DNA of 64,000 bases from Chrysomallon squamiferum (lineage: Eukaryota; Mollusca; Gastropoda; Neomphalida; Peltospiridae), in the NCBI GenBank assembly GCA_012295275.1, contig CM022671.1:19358956-19422955 (forward strand). The letters run 5' to 3'. Within the stretch, counting starts at the first letter, position 1. Each line of letters opens with the position of its first letter. A program made the translations under genes and the position numbers. Of the stretch, positions 52,227 to 64,000 are shown in pieces. The notes below the pieces were generated by a model. It was not told where the DNA came from and ran no database searches. It was given only the letters and a program-made list of their open reading frames with translations.

Positions 52227-53665
52227 CTTTGTTTATTATATTATAACTAATTACGGAACCAATACATCAGTTATATTTCAGGGAATAATGATCTAAAAAA
52301 AAAAAAAAAAAATAATAATAATAATCAAAGAAAGGATATAATTAAATGTAATTTTTGAATACATGTATGTTTAAGCATAATAGATTTCAAACAAGCAAAT
52401 AACAGTTTGAAAATTAAATTAGGTAAACCATTTTGATATGATTTACAAATAAATATAAGATGTTACACAACCATAATTATCACCTTTCCCCTCCCGTAAT
52501 GTAATCCACACTTTTGTTTGAGTTTGGCAAATTTATGATTTTAACCAAAATTAAAACGGTTTTGAGTTGCCTTTCACTTGTCACATTGATTTTTATAGCC
52601 CTCTATACACATTGTAATAGAAATTAACAACAAATGAAAATAATTTTGTTTCTGTACAGGTCATACTGATATGTACCAGTGTTCATTTCAAACAGGTCAT
52701 ACTGTATTTTAGAACATTGTTCAAATTTTCAACACAAAGAGCCAGTTTAACCCGAAACAAACAGTGCCCCCACTTGACTAGTTTCAGCTAGAATGAACTT
52801 GGCATTTACATCAGTCAGGATGACAGCATGTCTGTCTATTGTTAGAAGGCTAACAAGCAAAAATAGGTTTATTATTTCATATAAATTGTATATTATCTGC
52901 ATTAACGGTAAAACACAACACAGAAAAATACTAAGGAAAACATGAACCCGATACACAACTACCCGATGTTGGAAATTTATAGTGATAGTTGTAGTGTTCA
53001 TTTAAATTTTCATAGTTTAATATCAGCTACATAAATTTCTACAACATTATTTTGACAAAATAAAGAATTTTAAAAAGTTACAGCCTGGTTATCGTAGGAT
53101 AAATTACATCAGCTATATTGGACTATATAAGACTAACTGGACTATCTAGTCCGAACATGCCGTGTATGCTTTGTAAAACACATAAAAAAGCAGAAAAAAA
53201 ATAAGCTTATATTTTCTATTTTTTGTTGCTGTTAAGATTAATTCTTGATAAACTGTCGCAATCAGAAAAAAAAAAAAAAAAATTAAAAAAGAGTATATTC
53301 AGATTGAATCGACTCACTTCATATATTAATTAACGAAGAGGTGTTTCAACAGGTTTCTCAGCACCAGTTCTGACAGATCAGACATGAATAGGGCAGATCA
53401 TATTTGAGGATAGCGTCTGTTAGCAACCATTCAGTATTGTTATTATTTACGCATATAAACAAAAAGTAACTTCATTTTTACATACCTGTATCCCACGGAT
53501 TTCCTTTCTTCGTTTATCAAGGAAATTATTACTTTGTAGGCTGAGGGACAAAACATTTCACCATTTGCAAAACATATCTCCTAATAGATCGCGTGATTAA
53601 GAATCTAGCCAATCCTACACAATTACTAACTAGTAAATTTTTACGATATATTTTCGATTGAAACT

Positions 53666-53713
<48 letters not shown>

Positions 53714-54017
53714 AGAATTCATTCTTACAAAAACAATTAACATGTTCCATGAAAGTTATTCAGCCAATGGGTCTATTAACTGAAATATCTCTGCACTCCC
53801 TTGTGGCATTTTATTTTTGTCTGGTGTAAATAAATTATAAACTCCGAATTTAATGTTTTTACGCTTCATTCTTTTATGTCATCAGGCAGAAATACTGTGA
53901 TAAGCATGCTTCATAAGAGCTTTGATCAACACGTTAATTTTTAACTGACTTAAGAAATTTTGTCGTATAGCTGTGGGTGCATTAATGTCTTGGGAGGAAT
54001 TTAAAAATATTATTCAG
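52227..54017. promoter_or_regulatory. Divergent intergenic region between TRPV copy 2 and LTA4H pseudogene
   Basis: Counterpart of 20226-22083 but clearly more diverged, with over 100 bases missing after 52641 and a T run of about 41 at 53669-53709. It contains one promoter/exon-1 module only, of the B type, and the GTCTGTTAGCAAC motif at 53415-53427. Confidence 0.55.
53669..53709. repeat. Long poly-T tract
   Basis: About 41 consecutive T, directly upstream of the LTA4H pseudogene exon 1 module. The other promoter copies have only short TTTA repeats here. Confidence 0.9.
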
Positions 54018-54523
54018 ATGGGGGTCAGTAGGTACTGTCGATCGTAGTTCATTTTCAGATCCAAAACAATGTGTTGTTGCTAAATTACACATCGATTTAG
54101 AAATCAACTTTAATAACAATATTTTGGAAGCAGTGTTCTAGTAACGGCTGAGAAGCAAAACAAGCATATTAAAACAGTTGTAAGTGATTTTATCGCACAC
54201 AAATCATGAAAAAGAAACTGAAACGAATTTATTATTTAGCTAAACCAGGTGTGGTTTAAGTAGCCTAGATGAGAAATAATGTTGATTTCTTTGTATGTGT
54301 AACTGAGTGTTTACATAACTATAAAGCGCGCACACACTATAAATTATAGTAACCCATTATTTTCTTTCTTTTCTTTTTTAAGCTTGAGTCAAAAATAATT
54401 CAAAAACTAAATGAAATTAACTTTTTTTTGTTAGCTCATTACTCTACCATGTATTAGTTTCAAGTGTTTTGATTTTGTTGCCACCTACAAAGTTAAACAT
54501 CAAAGAAATATATTTTGAACTTT

Positions 54524-54549
54524 ATGTGTGTGTGTGTGTGTGTGTGTGT
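54524..54549. repeat. TG dinucleotide repeat
   Basis: Run of about 13 TG units in pseudogene intron 1. Confidence 0.8.
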
Positions 54550-57500
54550 AAATAGGCAATAACTGGTTACAGTTTTAAGATATCAGCTTTAACCTTCAAG
54601 AGTCAGAATCCTGTGCAGCAAGGTTTTGCTATTCCCATGTGATATGACAATAACTGATTATTTCTTTTATCCTGCAGTCCTAAATAGTCCAAAACCTAAA
54701 TGAAATTAACTGGGTTTTTCTCACATCAATGCTCATTAGATTAGCAGTCCGATGCACAATTATTTCATTGTTGTATACAAAAACTGTATATCAAAACAAA
54801 ATAATTCTTAAATAAGAAGAATTTATTTTCAAAATAGTCTTTTAAGATTTAAACCAGCAATTAATTATTAAAAAAAATAACTGTGAACAATGTATATATG
54901 TACACACAAACACAGATATGTATATATATAATCTATCCTTCAGATTTTGGATAGCTGCAAGACTAAGATTTCACAAGTTCTTTTCAAGGCTACAAAAAAA
55001 GAAACACAAAAATAAACTTGGAGAGCCAATAAAGTCATGTGGATCAAAGTTTGAAATAACTTTACCAACAACCAGTGAAAACAAGTTTCATTATATTTAT
55101 CATATAATCTGAGATTTGGAAGCAGAGCTGAAAGTGAGTGAAAATTGGGACAAGCACCTATTTCTGATATATTTTGAGAGAAAATATAAAACATTAACTT
55201 TGATGTGAACAATTGTTTTTTTTCAGGACTTAACCCAAGCTCATATCCTATGCAAAAAGATGCATTGGTATTAAACATAATGAAAATTTTTAAAAATATT
55301 TTTATAGTCATTCCATCTTTCCCTTTCTCTTTGATTAAAAATTAAATATAAATTACCTTTAGATTTGTACAGTAAAAATTGTTTTAAATAATTATAAGAA
55401 TCTTAGAAGATAAAAATTCCATACTGGTTTTTATTAAGTATTGTCCTTTTTTTTTCTTTTTTCTTTTTAGAGTGCCATAGTTATTGAGTACAAAACATCA
55501 AAGGCCAGCACAGCTCTACAATGGCTAAAAAGAGAGCAGACAGCTGGAAAACGGCAACCATATTTATTCAGCCAGTGTCAGGTAAGATTATCTTTTGTTT
55601 TTGTTTGACTGTTTTGTATTTTCAGTGTGTTCATATACACATACATACTTGTGTACATGCAATTATTTATTGTAAAAAGCAAAGTAGTGTCAGGTAATTT
55701 TAAAAGTAAAGTAAGGATTACATATAGAAAAAGATTTTATGTTTAATTTAGCAAGCATTCATCAGTATAAACTGATATAAATTAATTTGTTTAAATGTTA
55801 TAACAAAATCTGGTATTTAAGGCTATTCATGCCAGAAGTATTGTGCCCTATCAGGATACACCTTACGTAAAATTTCATTACACAGCCAAGGTAAGGTGAA
55901 GTCAACTATCAATTACAGATATTTGAAATAACCAAACCTTTTTGCATAACTAAATTCAATTTTTATTACTTTAATGGTTTATCTAAAATAACATTGGAAT
56001 TATACATTATTTAACAATCTTTACCTGTCACTTCTTTAAATATTCATTCTATCAAATGATTTTACAACAAAGAAAATAAGTTATTGCAAAAAATTAATAT
56101 TAATAGAAAATTTGTTTGTATAAAAGTAGTTTAAGAAATTGTTTCAGAAGATCTTGTAACCTCTTTACTACTCGGGCTAAGTTACACACTTGTACCAAGC
56201 CCAATTTTCTTATTTCTAAAATACATTAATTATAACTTTTACTGATATTTGGAATAATGACCCCAGTAATCTCTATATTTCAGAAAAATATCATAAACAA
56301 ATATAACTATGTCAGAGGAACAGATATTAAAATATTTTATATAATACTTGTATACAAACAATGATATGTACTTACATATATACATACAAGAGACAGAATG
56401 AAACAGAATTATTATGTATTACCAACAGGAAATTGATAAATATGTTGAAACAGTAAAATATCTAGATTTTATAAAAAAATGATTCATAAACAAAATATAA
56501 TTATATCAGAGGAACAGATATTGAAATATATAATACTATTTTTATGCTATTAATGAATGATAATGTTAATATATTTACTTACACTTCTATTTATTTATAT
56601 CTTTGTATATTTTGGTTGTCACTAAAATAGACTTATTTAAAAAAAGAAATTCTTATTTATTTTAAAATAATTTTAGATGAAATATTTAATAATTTAAAAG
56701 GAGTATAAAAAAAAATTCACAACTGATTTTAATTTTAATTTTTTTAAATGTTCTTTTTGTATTTGATTCTATTATATTGTCAAAAGTAAAAAAAAAAAAA
56801 ACATTAACAAGTTTTGTTATTTTTAAGGATCAATGGGCCCTGATCAAAGGCATGGTCTCAAAACGAGTTAGTTGATTTGGTGGCATATGAATCTGCTGAC
56901 GTAATTATTATTGTTGTTTTTATAAATAGCCAGATAATATTAATAAAAAGTTCATTATTTCTTTGTATGTTAAGGTTTCATAATGTAATTTATGAGTTTG
57001 TAATTTAAAACACGTGACACTTTATTATCCTTACTTAATATTTATTTTCCAATTTTTTCATTCATTAATTTCATATGATATAGTAATAATATTTCAAAAA
57101 TGATTTCACAAATAATAATAATTGAATAAAAAAAATTGGTAAGATAATTAGTAAAGGCAAATAAGCAAAACATTCTGATTTTCAAAATGAATTCGCATTG
57201 GATTTTGGTGTGTCATCATTTGTCATATTAAGTTAAACTTTGATATTCTTAATAGAAAGGGTATAGTTTAAATGACATGACCTAGAACTTTATACTTTTT
57301 ACAGTGTAGTGTATTATTAGTACTAAATTACTAAATTTGTTTTGATCATAGTACAATATGTAAGCTTTAATTAACACACAGGATTGTTTTATTTTGATTC
57401 AGTCATTAAGATGAATATCTCTTTCTGTACTTCATCTGTTTTGATGATTCTATCATTACTGAAATGAATATCTCTTTCTCTGTTTTATCTATTTAATATT

Positions 57501-58545
57501 TCTGTCATTAATAAAAGGAATATCTTTTGCACCTTTTAATCTATTTTTATGATTCTGTCATCAGTAAAAATGCATTTCTTTTGCGATATTTTTTAATGTA
57601 ACTGTCTAAACTTTTGTACAGATACATCTTGTTATTTCAGACAGAAGACATGTTAAAAACTGCAGTCACTACTTTGACCCAATGTATGGGGCAGCAGTTA
57701 TGATCTGTTTGTTTTACTGCCATCTTTTCCCTTTGGTGGAATGGAAAACCCTTGTTTGACTTTTGTCACACCAACTTTACTGGTATGTTGAACAAGTATC
57801 TGGACAAAATAAGATTTTATTCATCAAGTAAAACAGGAAACTGATAAAGCAATTATTTATATGTATGGTCCATATAAAAATAAAAGAGAAATGTTTATGG
57901 TCTTTATTATGATAACAAGTAAATTTCTTCCTTTTCAATTCCATTATAAGAATAAAAATAATTAACACATTATTGAGAAGCAAATGTTGATGTCGTGTTC
58001 GAAATAAAAAAAAAATAAAAATTAAATATAAATTTCTTTGTCAAATCTCATTTTAATTTGGCCACTGGTGGTGAATATCATAAATGTATTTTTCTGAAAT
58101 GTATGTTGAGATTAAATATATATTAATTTATTCACATCTTTAACGATTTTTATTTTTTTGTCAGGCTGGAGATCGATCCCTTGCTGATGTTGTAGCCCAT
58201 GAAATTTCACATAGCTGGACTGGAAACCTTGTCACCAACAATTCCTGTGAACATTTCTGGTATAAATAAATACAAGTTTCTATTTACAAAACATTTTAAA
58301 AGATGAATGCTTAGGAAGTATGGTAACACTTAGCTTATATAGCTCTTAAGAAAAAATTAATAATAATCATAAAGTGGCACAGCCGTTAAAGAGTTTTACA
58401 ACAACTGTAAACATAATAAAAAACATTACACATACAGTGGAAGTTTGCTTTATTAACACTATAGTTAGATATAATCATTCATGTAATATTTATTTGAAAT
58501 GGAGACAGAGTATCTTGTTAATAATAAAAATGATACTTTTTTCAG

Positions 58546-58560
58546 GTTGATTGGAAGATT
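58546..58560 (+). other. 25-nt deletion between GTTGA repeats in pseudogene exon 9
   Basis: The functional exon begins GTTGAACGAGGG and has a second GTTGA 25 bases later. The pseudogene has a single GTTGA followed by TTGG. The loss between these 5-base direct repeats removes the NEGH segment that supplies the third zinc ligand. Confidence 0.85.
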
Positions 58561-61385
58561 GTATCAAGGCTGCATGGAGGAGAGCAGATGAGGCATTTCA
58601 TGGCATCAGAAGGGTGGCATGAGCTACAGAATGCAGTGAGTTCAAATATTTCTGTACTTTTGTTTTTGGTTTTCTCCATCTTTCTTTGACAGTAAAAAGA
58701 AAATGGGGAATTTCTGAACAGTTGGCCTTTTTATTATAAACAGTGTTCATCAATTCTGTTTAAATTTTACAAATAATTTAAAATTTCTTTGTCTTTTTTT
58801 TTTTTTTTAAAATTAATTTTTCTTTGTTTTTGATAATTACGTTACACAAAATGTTCCAATGATCCTAGCTGTTATTTTCTATAATAGATCTTTACCTGAT
58901 TAGGTATCTCTCATCCACAACATGAATATCTTGCTGTAAATTAGTGTTTTTTGCAGCCATTTATGTTTATTTGGAATGCATATGTGATACTATTTGTACT
59001 GAGTTTGGCATGTTCCTAATTTAATATTTTACTATTTTTTTTAATGAAAACATTGTTAACTTTCTGTGGTAAGTGAGTGTATGTGTGTTTAATGAAATTG
59101 GACTTCATGTAGAAATTATTTTTATATTTAAATTATGTATGTATACATATATAAACACATATATGTTTTTTATTATTTTAGGCTACAAAGAAAAGCTGCA
59201 GGCTGTAGACTGGAATACTTGGTTTTGGGGCACAGGACACCAGTTAAACCTGAGTAAGTAAATAATTCTTATTAGCTCTGATAACTCTGATTATTGTTCT
59301 TTTTGATTTTAGTTGTTTTTTTTCAGTGTAAAGCAAGGGAAGCAACACTTACAGATAGCAGTGATGGAAGATGTTAATGAAATATTTGTGTTTTTTGTTT
59401 TTTCAAAAATCATTTTGTTTACCAAAACAGTGCATAATAATAAAGGTTTTAGTATGTTTTATAGGGAAAAAAGAAAAGAAAAGAAATGTATTAGTCCTAA
59501 ATACAAACTCCTGCTATTTCAGCACTAATGATCTATTTTAATTAATTAGTATTTTTATGTAAATATTTTATGATTACTTTTTTACTAAAGAGATTAAAAG
59601 ATAATTTTAACCGTTACTCATGAAATTCAGGTATGAAATTTCAGCAAAACTCTGTGAAAAGTAGTTTGAAGCCATTGAAGAAAACATGTCACAGTTCTTT
59701 TGTCATAACTTGAACACCTTCACTTCTCTTCAGGAAAGAGAATTTCTTAGTCTTCTGCTTCAGAAGGTTATTTATATATCAGATTTATTTAATTATTTAT
59801 TTATTTTTATAATTTGTATCATTTATTTTTGTATTTATTTATTCATTCTTTTTTGTATTTATTGTTATTTATTTATTCATTTATTCATTCATTTTTTGAA
59901 ATTAAGTCCTTTTCTGTAGTATATTATCAAGTATATATTTTTAATATTCCTAACCAAAATAAAGAAATTTAGGTTTCATTTATTCAGTGTTATTCCAAGC
60001 ATTTAAAAAAAAAAAAATTGTTCATATTTTGTTCTTTATTTTAACCATGTGTGTCAGATTTCTAAGTTAATACTCTTTCATTTTTTTAATGTTTTGCTTT
60101 ACACTGCCTCCATTGCCTGTGTGCAAATTAGAAAAAATAGAACAATTTTATGATCTGAATGTTGTTAAAAACTCGGAAATAAATATTTGTGAGGTCAAAA
60201 ACATTTTATAAATGTAAACATTGAAATATTACAAAGTACTCAAAAATCTTAAGTGTTAAAACACTACTAAGTGAATTCATTACACAGTTTTGGAAATAAT
60301 TACATAACTCAGGTATATCTTGTTTCATAATATTTCTTTCATTCCAGTTAATAATAATGATCAAAAGTTAGATGACTTTATAGAAGACATTTAAGATGTT
60401 TAGATAGGGTAACAAATGGAAAATAATGGATTTATATTTTATATGTAATAATATCATGAGGAACACAATCTAAAATATATTTAATATGTAATAATGATTT
60501 AAGACAATTAATAATTGTATGGATGGATTTATAATGTCTGTAATGAATAAAGTGGATAGAAAAATATGTTTTTAAACTAAGCTACATTAATATTTCAGGT
60601 GGATACAGTTTGGTTTAAAAGCCAAGTGGACTGATTCAACAAACTTTAAAATGTGTTAACCAGCAAGAGTATGAAGTTTGTTCAACCAGTTTATAGGCAA
60701 TTGCGATCATATTTTTACTATTGAAAAAGATTTTAATAATGATGAAAAACTGCAAACAGAAATATTAAATTTTTACTGTGTTTTCAAATTCTCAGCTTAA
60801 TTGTTTTGGTATCATTTAAAAAAAACCTAAAAAAAACCCAAAGAAACAAGTCATACCTAAATAAAGCATTATTTTTACAGCTCCAATTACATTTTTAAAA
60901 CTAAACATTGGTTTTATTTTTTTCTTTCAAAATTTAAAATTTCAATTAAGGTAACATATGTAGATTTCAATTAAAAATAAAGTAATAACAAAAAGGTATA
61001 TGTAAAGTTGTAGTTAGAAATGTCTACTAAATTCATAGTAAATATTATTTAACTTTTAATTATGTTATTTCTCTTTTCAGAGATTTGTACAACTGGGAGG
61101 AAGCTCGGAAACAGGCAATAGATAATTACAAATATCATTGTGTTGAAATGCATAATACAACAGCATCTCTTGTGGCCAAGGACCTCAAGCTGAGAAAATG
61201 ATTCCACACTTTTCTTAATATACAACTCACAGTTCAGTGTAGCTGATTCAGTACATTTTACCAAAGTAGTGTTAGTTTTGGATTTTTGTTTTATTTTTTT
61301 AATTTCTACTCTCCATGTCACATTGCTTTACGGAATATTTCTATTACATTTCATTTTATATGGAAATATAATATATTAATATTTA

Positions 61386-61391
61386 AATAAA
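61386..61391 (+). terminator. Polyadenylation signal of LTA4H pseudogene
   Basis: AATAAA at the position equivalent to 32733 in the middle copy. Confidence 0.5.
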
Positions 61392-61966
61392 GGGAGAAAA
61401 GTCAAATGCAATTATGGAAAAAGGAACAATACAGTTATAAATCCAGTTTATATTTGTGGACATAAACCATAATGGTTTCATTTTGTCTTTTTATAAATCT
61501 TTTGTTTTTTATTTTACTTAGAGATTTACAGGTACATAAGTTTATTTTGATACTTTTAACTAAATAAGTTGATCATGTTAATATAATGTTTATCTAAGTA
61601 AAGACTAAACCAAAAAAACTTGACTGTTGTGTTATAATTTATTTTTAACATTTTTAACTTGGAAGCTTTATTATTATTAATCTAATTTCAACATGCATAT
61701 AAAGTCCATTATTTTATTATTAATAAAAAAAAAAAAAAAAAAATCATAGATCAAAGAATTGTAATTGCCTTTTTACAGTCATCAATAAATATTATGTGTT
61801 ACATATTTGTTTGTTATTTAATAATGCAGATATTTTTGTTTTGTGTCTGTTAAACAGTAAAATAATAGGACCATGATAACAACAAAAACGATAAAACGTC
61901 CTTCAAAAATAACAGGAAAAACAGTCTGTGAAGAGCTACTTCAAAGTTATTATTATTATTATTATT

Positions 61967-61995
61967 ATTTTTTTTAATATATATATATATATATA
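61967..61995. repeat. ATT/T/TA simple repeat in D3
   Basis: TTATTATTATT, a T run and a TA run replace the TTTA tetranucleotide repeats seen at the same place in D1 and D2. Confidence 0.7.
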
Positions 61996-63272
61996 TTAAT
62001 ATAAAACTTGAGTTATTATGAGGTTATAATTGTTAAGATATTAGCATATAATGTCATCTTTACTGATTCAGTTTAATATCTGGTTAATATTTAAGTTTTA
62101 AATGTAACTTATGTTTATTCCATCAACGATTGAACAACAAGAAATAATTTTTTTTTTTTTTTTTTTTTTTTTTTAGATATTTTTGCATTGGTTTAATGTA
62201 ATGATATGTTGAACTATAAACTATTATATACTATGGTATATCCAGAATATATTTTTTCTAGTGAAATACGTTGTTTTACTTCTTAGTAGGCCCTAAAATG
62301 TTGTCTTTATTTTATTTATTTATTTAGCGCCTGTGAGTACATGATTGTGTATTTGTCTGTACATTTGAAAAATTAACACATTTTTAAGATCTTCGAATAT
62401 GGTTTCGATTTATCCAAAATTTTCGAGAGGTAACTATTATTGGATAATCAGTAGTTAAAATAATCATTTAACATTCATCGGCTCTTGTGGATAAATAAAT
62501 AAATAAATAATAACGAAAAATATTTGAAGGCTACTTATTCAACTATTAAAAAGATGCGTTTTTAATAATGGCTGGTGTATTTACATACTGATTTTGTATA
62601 TAAATTTGTAAAAAAAAAAGTCTGCTAAATTTTGTGACCACGATCTTTCAAAAAAGACGCAATCACAAGGTCAGACATGTTTAACGTCATTACTGAAGCA
62701 AAAAGTAAATATAAAGGACAGTACAGTTTAGTGACCGTTAAGAAAAGTATCGTAGTTTATTAGATTTGGCATATCTGTTTGGGTTAACGATTATTTCCCA
62801 TTTATTATATTTACCCCCTGTAGAAACACAAATATTTAAGGTACTAGTAGACCCGAATGAAGTGGAGAAAATAACATTAAAGTGTACCGTTGGTATCAGC
62901 TATCTTAAGAAAAATAAAATCGAGTAAAGTCATTAATACGTGGTATTTGTTTCTATACATGGGATAGAACTAACGATGCACCATTGTGAACTATATGACA
63001 ATGGAGCTTCTGCACTAAGAAAGTATGTCATACAAAATACTGTAAATCTTCTGATGATAATGACGGGACGTAATAAAAATGGGAGTATACCGTAACAAAG
63101 TACTGTAAACCTTCTAATGACTCACAACTTTTCGTTACTTAAAGCTGTCAGCCATTTATCTGTCATCTGCACTTGAGCACGAGATTAATTAATATCCAAA
63201 CACATTCACATTTATAAGCTGACTATGCCGAGACTTTTAAAAGCTGGTCGATAATAATCTTCACATTGTTGT

Positions 63273-63280
63273 TGACGTCA
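63273..63280. promoter_or_regulatory. Conserved CRE-like palindrome (D3)
   Basis: The TGACGTCA core is retained in D3. The right flank has changed (CACC instead of CAAC), so the 12-base palindrome is imperfect here while the 8-base core is intact. Confidence 0.35.
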
Positions 63281-63399
63281 CCTAGGGTCGCAGCCCTTGC
63301 TAATGGGTATCACTAACAGCGGTTGATGCTTATGTCGGTTCGAGAATAGACGGGGAGTGGACTCTTTACACCGGCAGTTCTAACTTAAGTGTATCGATG

Positions 63400-64000
63400 G
63401 TTCACAATGGCTGCCCCTCGAATGACCAAAGTTAAGGCCATGAAAAATAATTTTACAAATCTGATGAGATGCTAGAGTATGGATCTAATTTGCCAGATGA
63501 TGGTTTTCGATAAAAACTAATGTAACAGGAAATCTGTGGACATTTGTTTTGACGGAAGATCTCTTTTCTTTTTTTCGCCTTCTATTTCAAAGGAAATGAA
63601 TGGACCAGTTAAAAAAAAAAAAACAACAACAAACAAACAAAAAAAAAAAAAAAACCCAACAAAAACAATCGAAACAAAGAAACAAAGCCCCCACCAAAAA
63701 ACCCTCCCCCAGATCTACCCAACAAAAACAAAAAAACTAAAAAAATGACAACACCAACAATAAAACCACGAAAAAACAAGAACAACCACAGCAACAACCA
63801 CCATCACCACCAAATCACATGTCTAGTTGTCTCTGTCTGCCTGTCTGTCTAGCTGTCTATCAGTTATAACTTGTTTTCAACACCAAACTTAATCAGCAGA
63901 CGAAACTAAATTTGTGTTATTACATACAGAGGTCATACAGATGTTCGTACATACAGAGGTCATTTCAAAAATAAGTACTCCATTGTAAATCCATCTTGAA
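63400..64000. other. Unrecognised sequence right of the array
   Basis: Homology to block D ends near 63399. What follows includes an A/C-rich low-complexity tract (about 63610-63810), a TGTC-type repeat (about 63822-63860), and a 16-base direct repeat (TACATACAGAGGTCAT) at 63921-63936 and 63948-63963. A short plus-strand reading frame starts ATGGCTGCCCCTCG at 63407 and runs 22 codons. I do not recognise it. Confidence 0.4.

Larger units (their letters stand above)
32761..52641. repeat. Segmental duplication, copy 2 (D2 + TRPV copy 2)
   Basis: Direct repeat of 1-20634. It begins 195 bases after the LTA4H stop-codon position (32565), just past the polyadenylation signal, so the unit boundary in this window sits in the LTA4H 3' flank. 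Relative to copy 1 it lacks the exon 13 scar (1180-1440) and the local repeat that follows it. It has an extra 70 bases in a TRPV intron (47281-47350) and a local triplication at 49735-50025. Confidence 0.9.
54018..61201 (+). pseudogene. Leukotriene A4 hydrolase pseudogene (right copy)
   Basis: Eroded duplicate of the LTA4H gene at 22084. Recognisable exons: 1 at 54018-54179 (B-type, extra G after the ATG shifts frame), 2 from 54944 (indels, TAA), 3 at 55471-55581 (1-nt loss), 4 at 55822-55890 (Cys to Tyr in the PCQD motif), 6 at 56828-56900 (TGA), 7 at 57641-57782 (several indels; GGMEN still legible), 8 at 58165-58259 (intact, HEISH), 9 at 58546-58635 (25-nt deletion removing the third zinc ligand), 12 at 59182-59253, 13 at 59631-59766 (TAG), 14 at 60107-60188 (acceptor AG changed to TG), 15 at 60599-60696 (deletion, GC donor kept) and 16 at 61081-61201 (intact, with the normal end). 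Exons 5, 10 and 11 are deleted with flanking intron. It cannot encode an enzyme. Confidence 0.93.
61395..63399. repeat. Partial third copy of intergenic block D (D3)
   Basis: This matches the start of D1 (1-3340) and D2 (32761-35020) but is clearly more diverged, with many indels. Recognisable landmarks are the segment 'gtacatgattgtgtatttg' near 62338, the TGACGTCA palindrome at 63273, and the stretch ending near 63399. After that point the sequence no longer resembles D1 or D2. The block follows the LTA4H pseudogene, as expected for the 3' flank of an older array unit. No coding region was recognised in it. Confidence 0.8.

Noticed and set aside
63536-63797. Lys/Thr/Asn-rich and Phe/Leu/Gly-rich frames on either strand
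   Set aside because: They come from an A/C-rich low-complexity tract.
1-64000. tRNA, rRNA, CRISPR arrays, bacterial operons or Shine-Dalgarno sites
   Set aside because: No such features were seen. Intron-exon structure and base composition show this is animal nuclear DNA.

Overview
This is eukaryotic, AT-rich DNA from an invertebrate animal. It has spliceosomal GT-AG introns, very long low-complexity introns, and genes made of many short exons. The clearest gene families are leukotriene A4 hydrolase (LTA4H, an M1 zinc aminopeptidase) and a TRPV-type cation channel. The channel most resembles the Inactive/Nanchung class of protostome TRPVs, as I remember those proteins. A protostome, perhaps a mollusc, is my best guess, but the sequence does not prove the phylum.

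The window is part of a tandem segmental array. One repeat unit, read left to right, is: an intergenic block D, a TRPV gene on the minus strand, a divergent promoter region, and an LTA4H gene on the plus strand. Bases 1-20634 (D1 + TRPV copy 1) are repeated as 32761-52641 (D2 + TRPV copy 2) with only scattered substitutions and small indels. The LTA4H gene at 22084-32565 is repeated at 54018-61201 as a much more decayed pseudogene. A partial third D block follows it (61395 to about 63399), after which the array homology stops. Position 1 matches the sequence just past the LTA4H polyadenylation site, so another LTA4H gene probably lies left of the window.

Region by region:
- 1-5560: 3' flank D1, including a scar that holds an LTA4H exon 13 fragment.
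- 5603-6047: minus-strand remnant resembling a MULE/FLYWCH-type transposase.
- about 9025-9440: minisatellite next to the TRPV stop codon.
- 9521-20225: TRPV copy 1, 14 exons, with a 5-nt deletion in exon 1.
- 20226-24414: divergent promoter region in which the promoter/exon-1 block of LTA4H has been amplified to four exon-1 copies.
- 25097-32565: LTA4H exons 2-16. All catalytic residues are present, but a 1-nt deletion in the last exon removes the C-terminus.
- 32761-52226: second D block and TRPV copy 2, with a 1-nt insertion in exon 3 and an early stop in exon 14.
- 54018-61201: LTA4H pseudogene lacking exons 5, 10 and 11 and the third zinc ligand.
- 61395-64000: truncated D3, then unrecognised low-complexity DNA.

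Every copy of each gene visible here therefore carries at least one lesion, and the lesions differ between copies. Either the array is decaying while an intact copy survives outside the window, or some of the small indels are assembly errors. Exon boundaries were worked out by hand from splice sites and reading frame. Family assignments rest on remembered family sequences, not on a database search.
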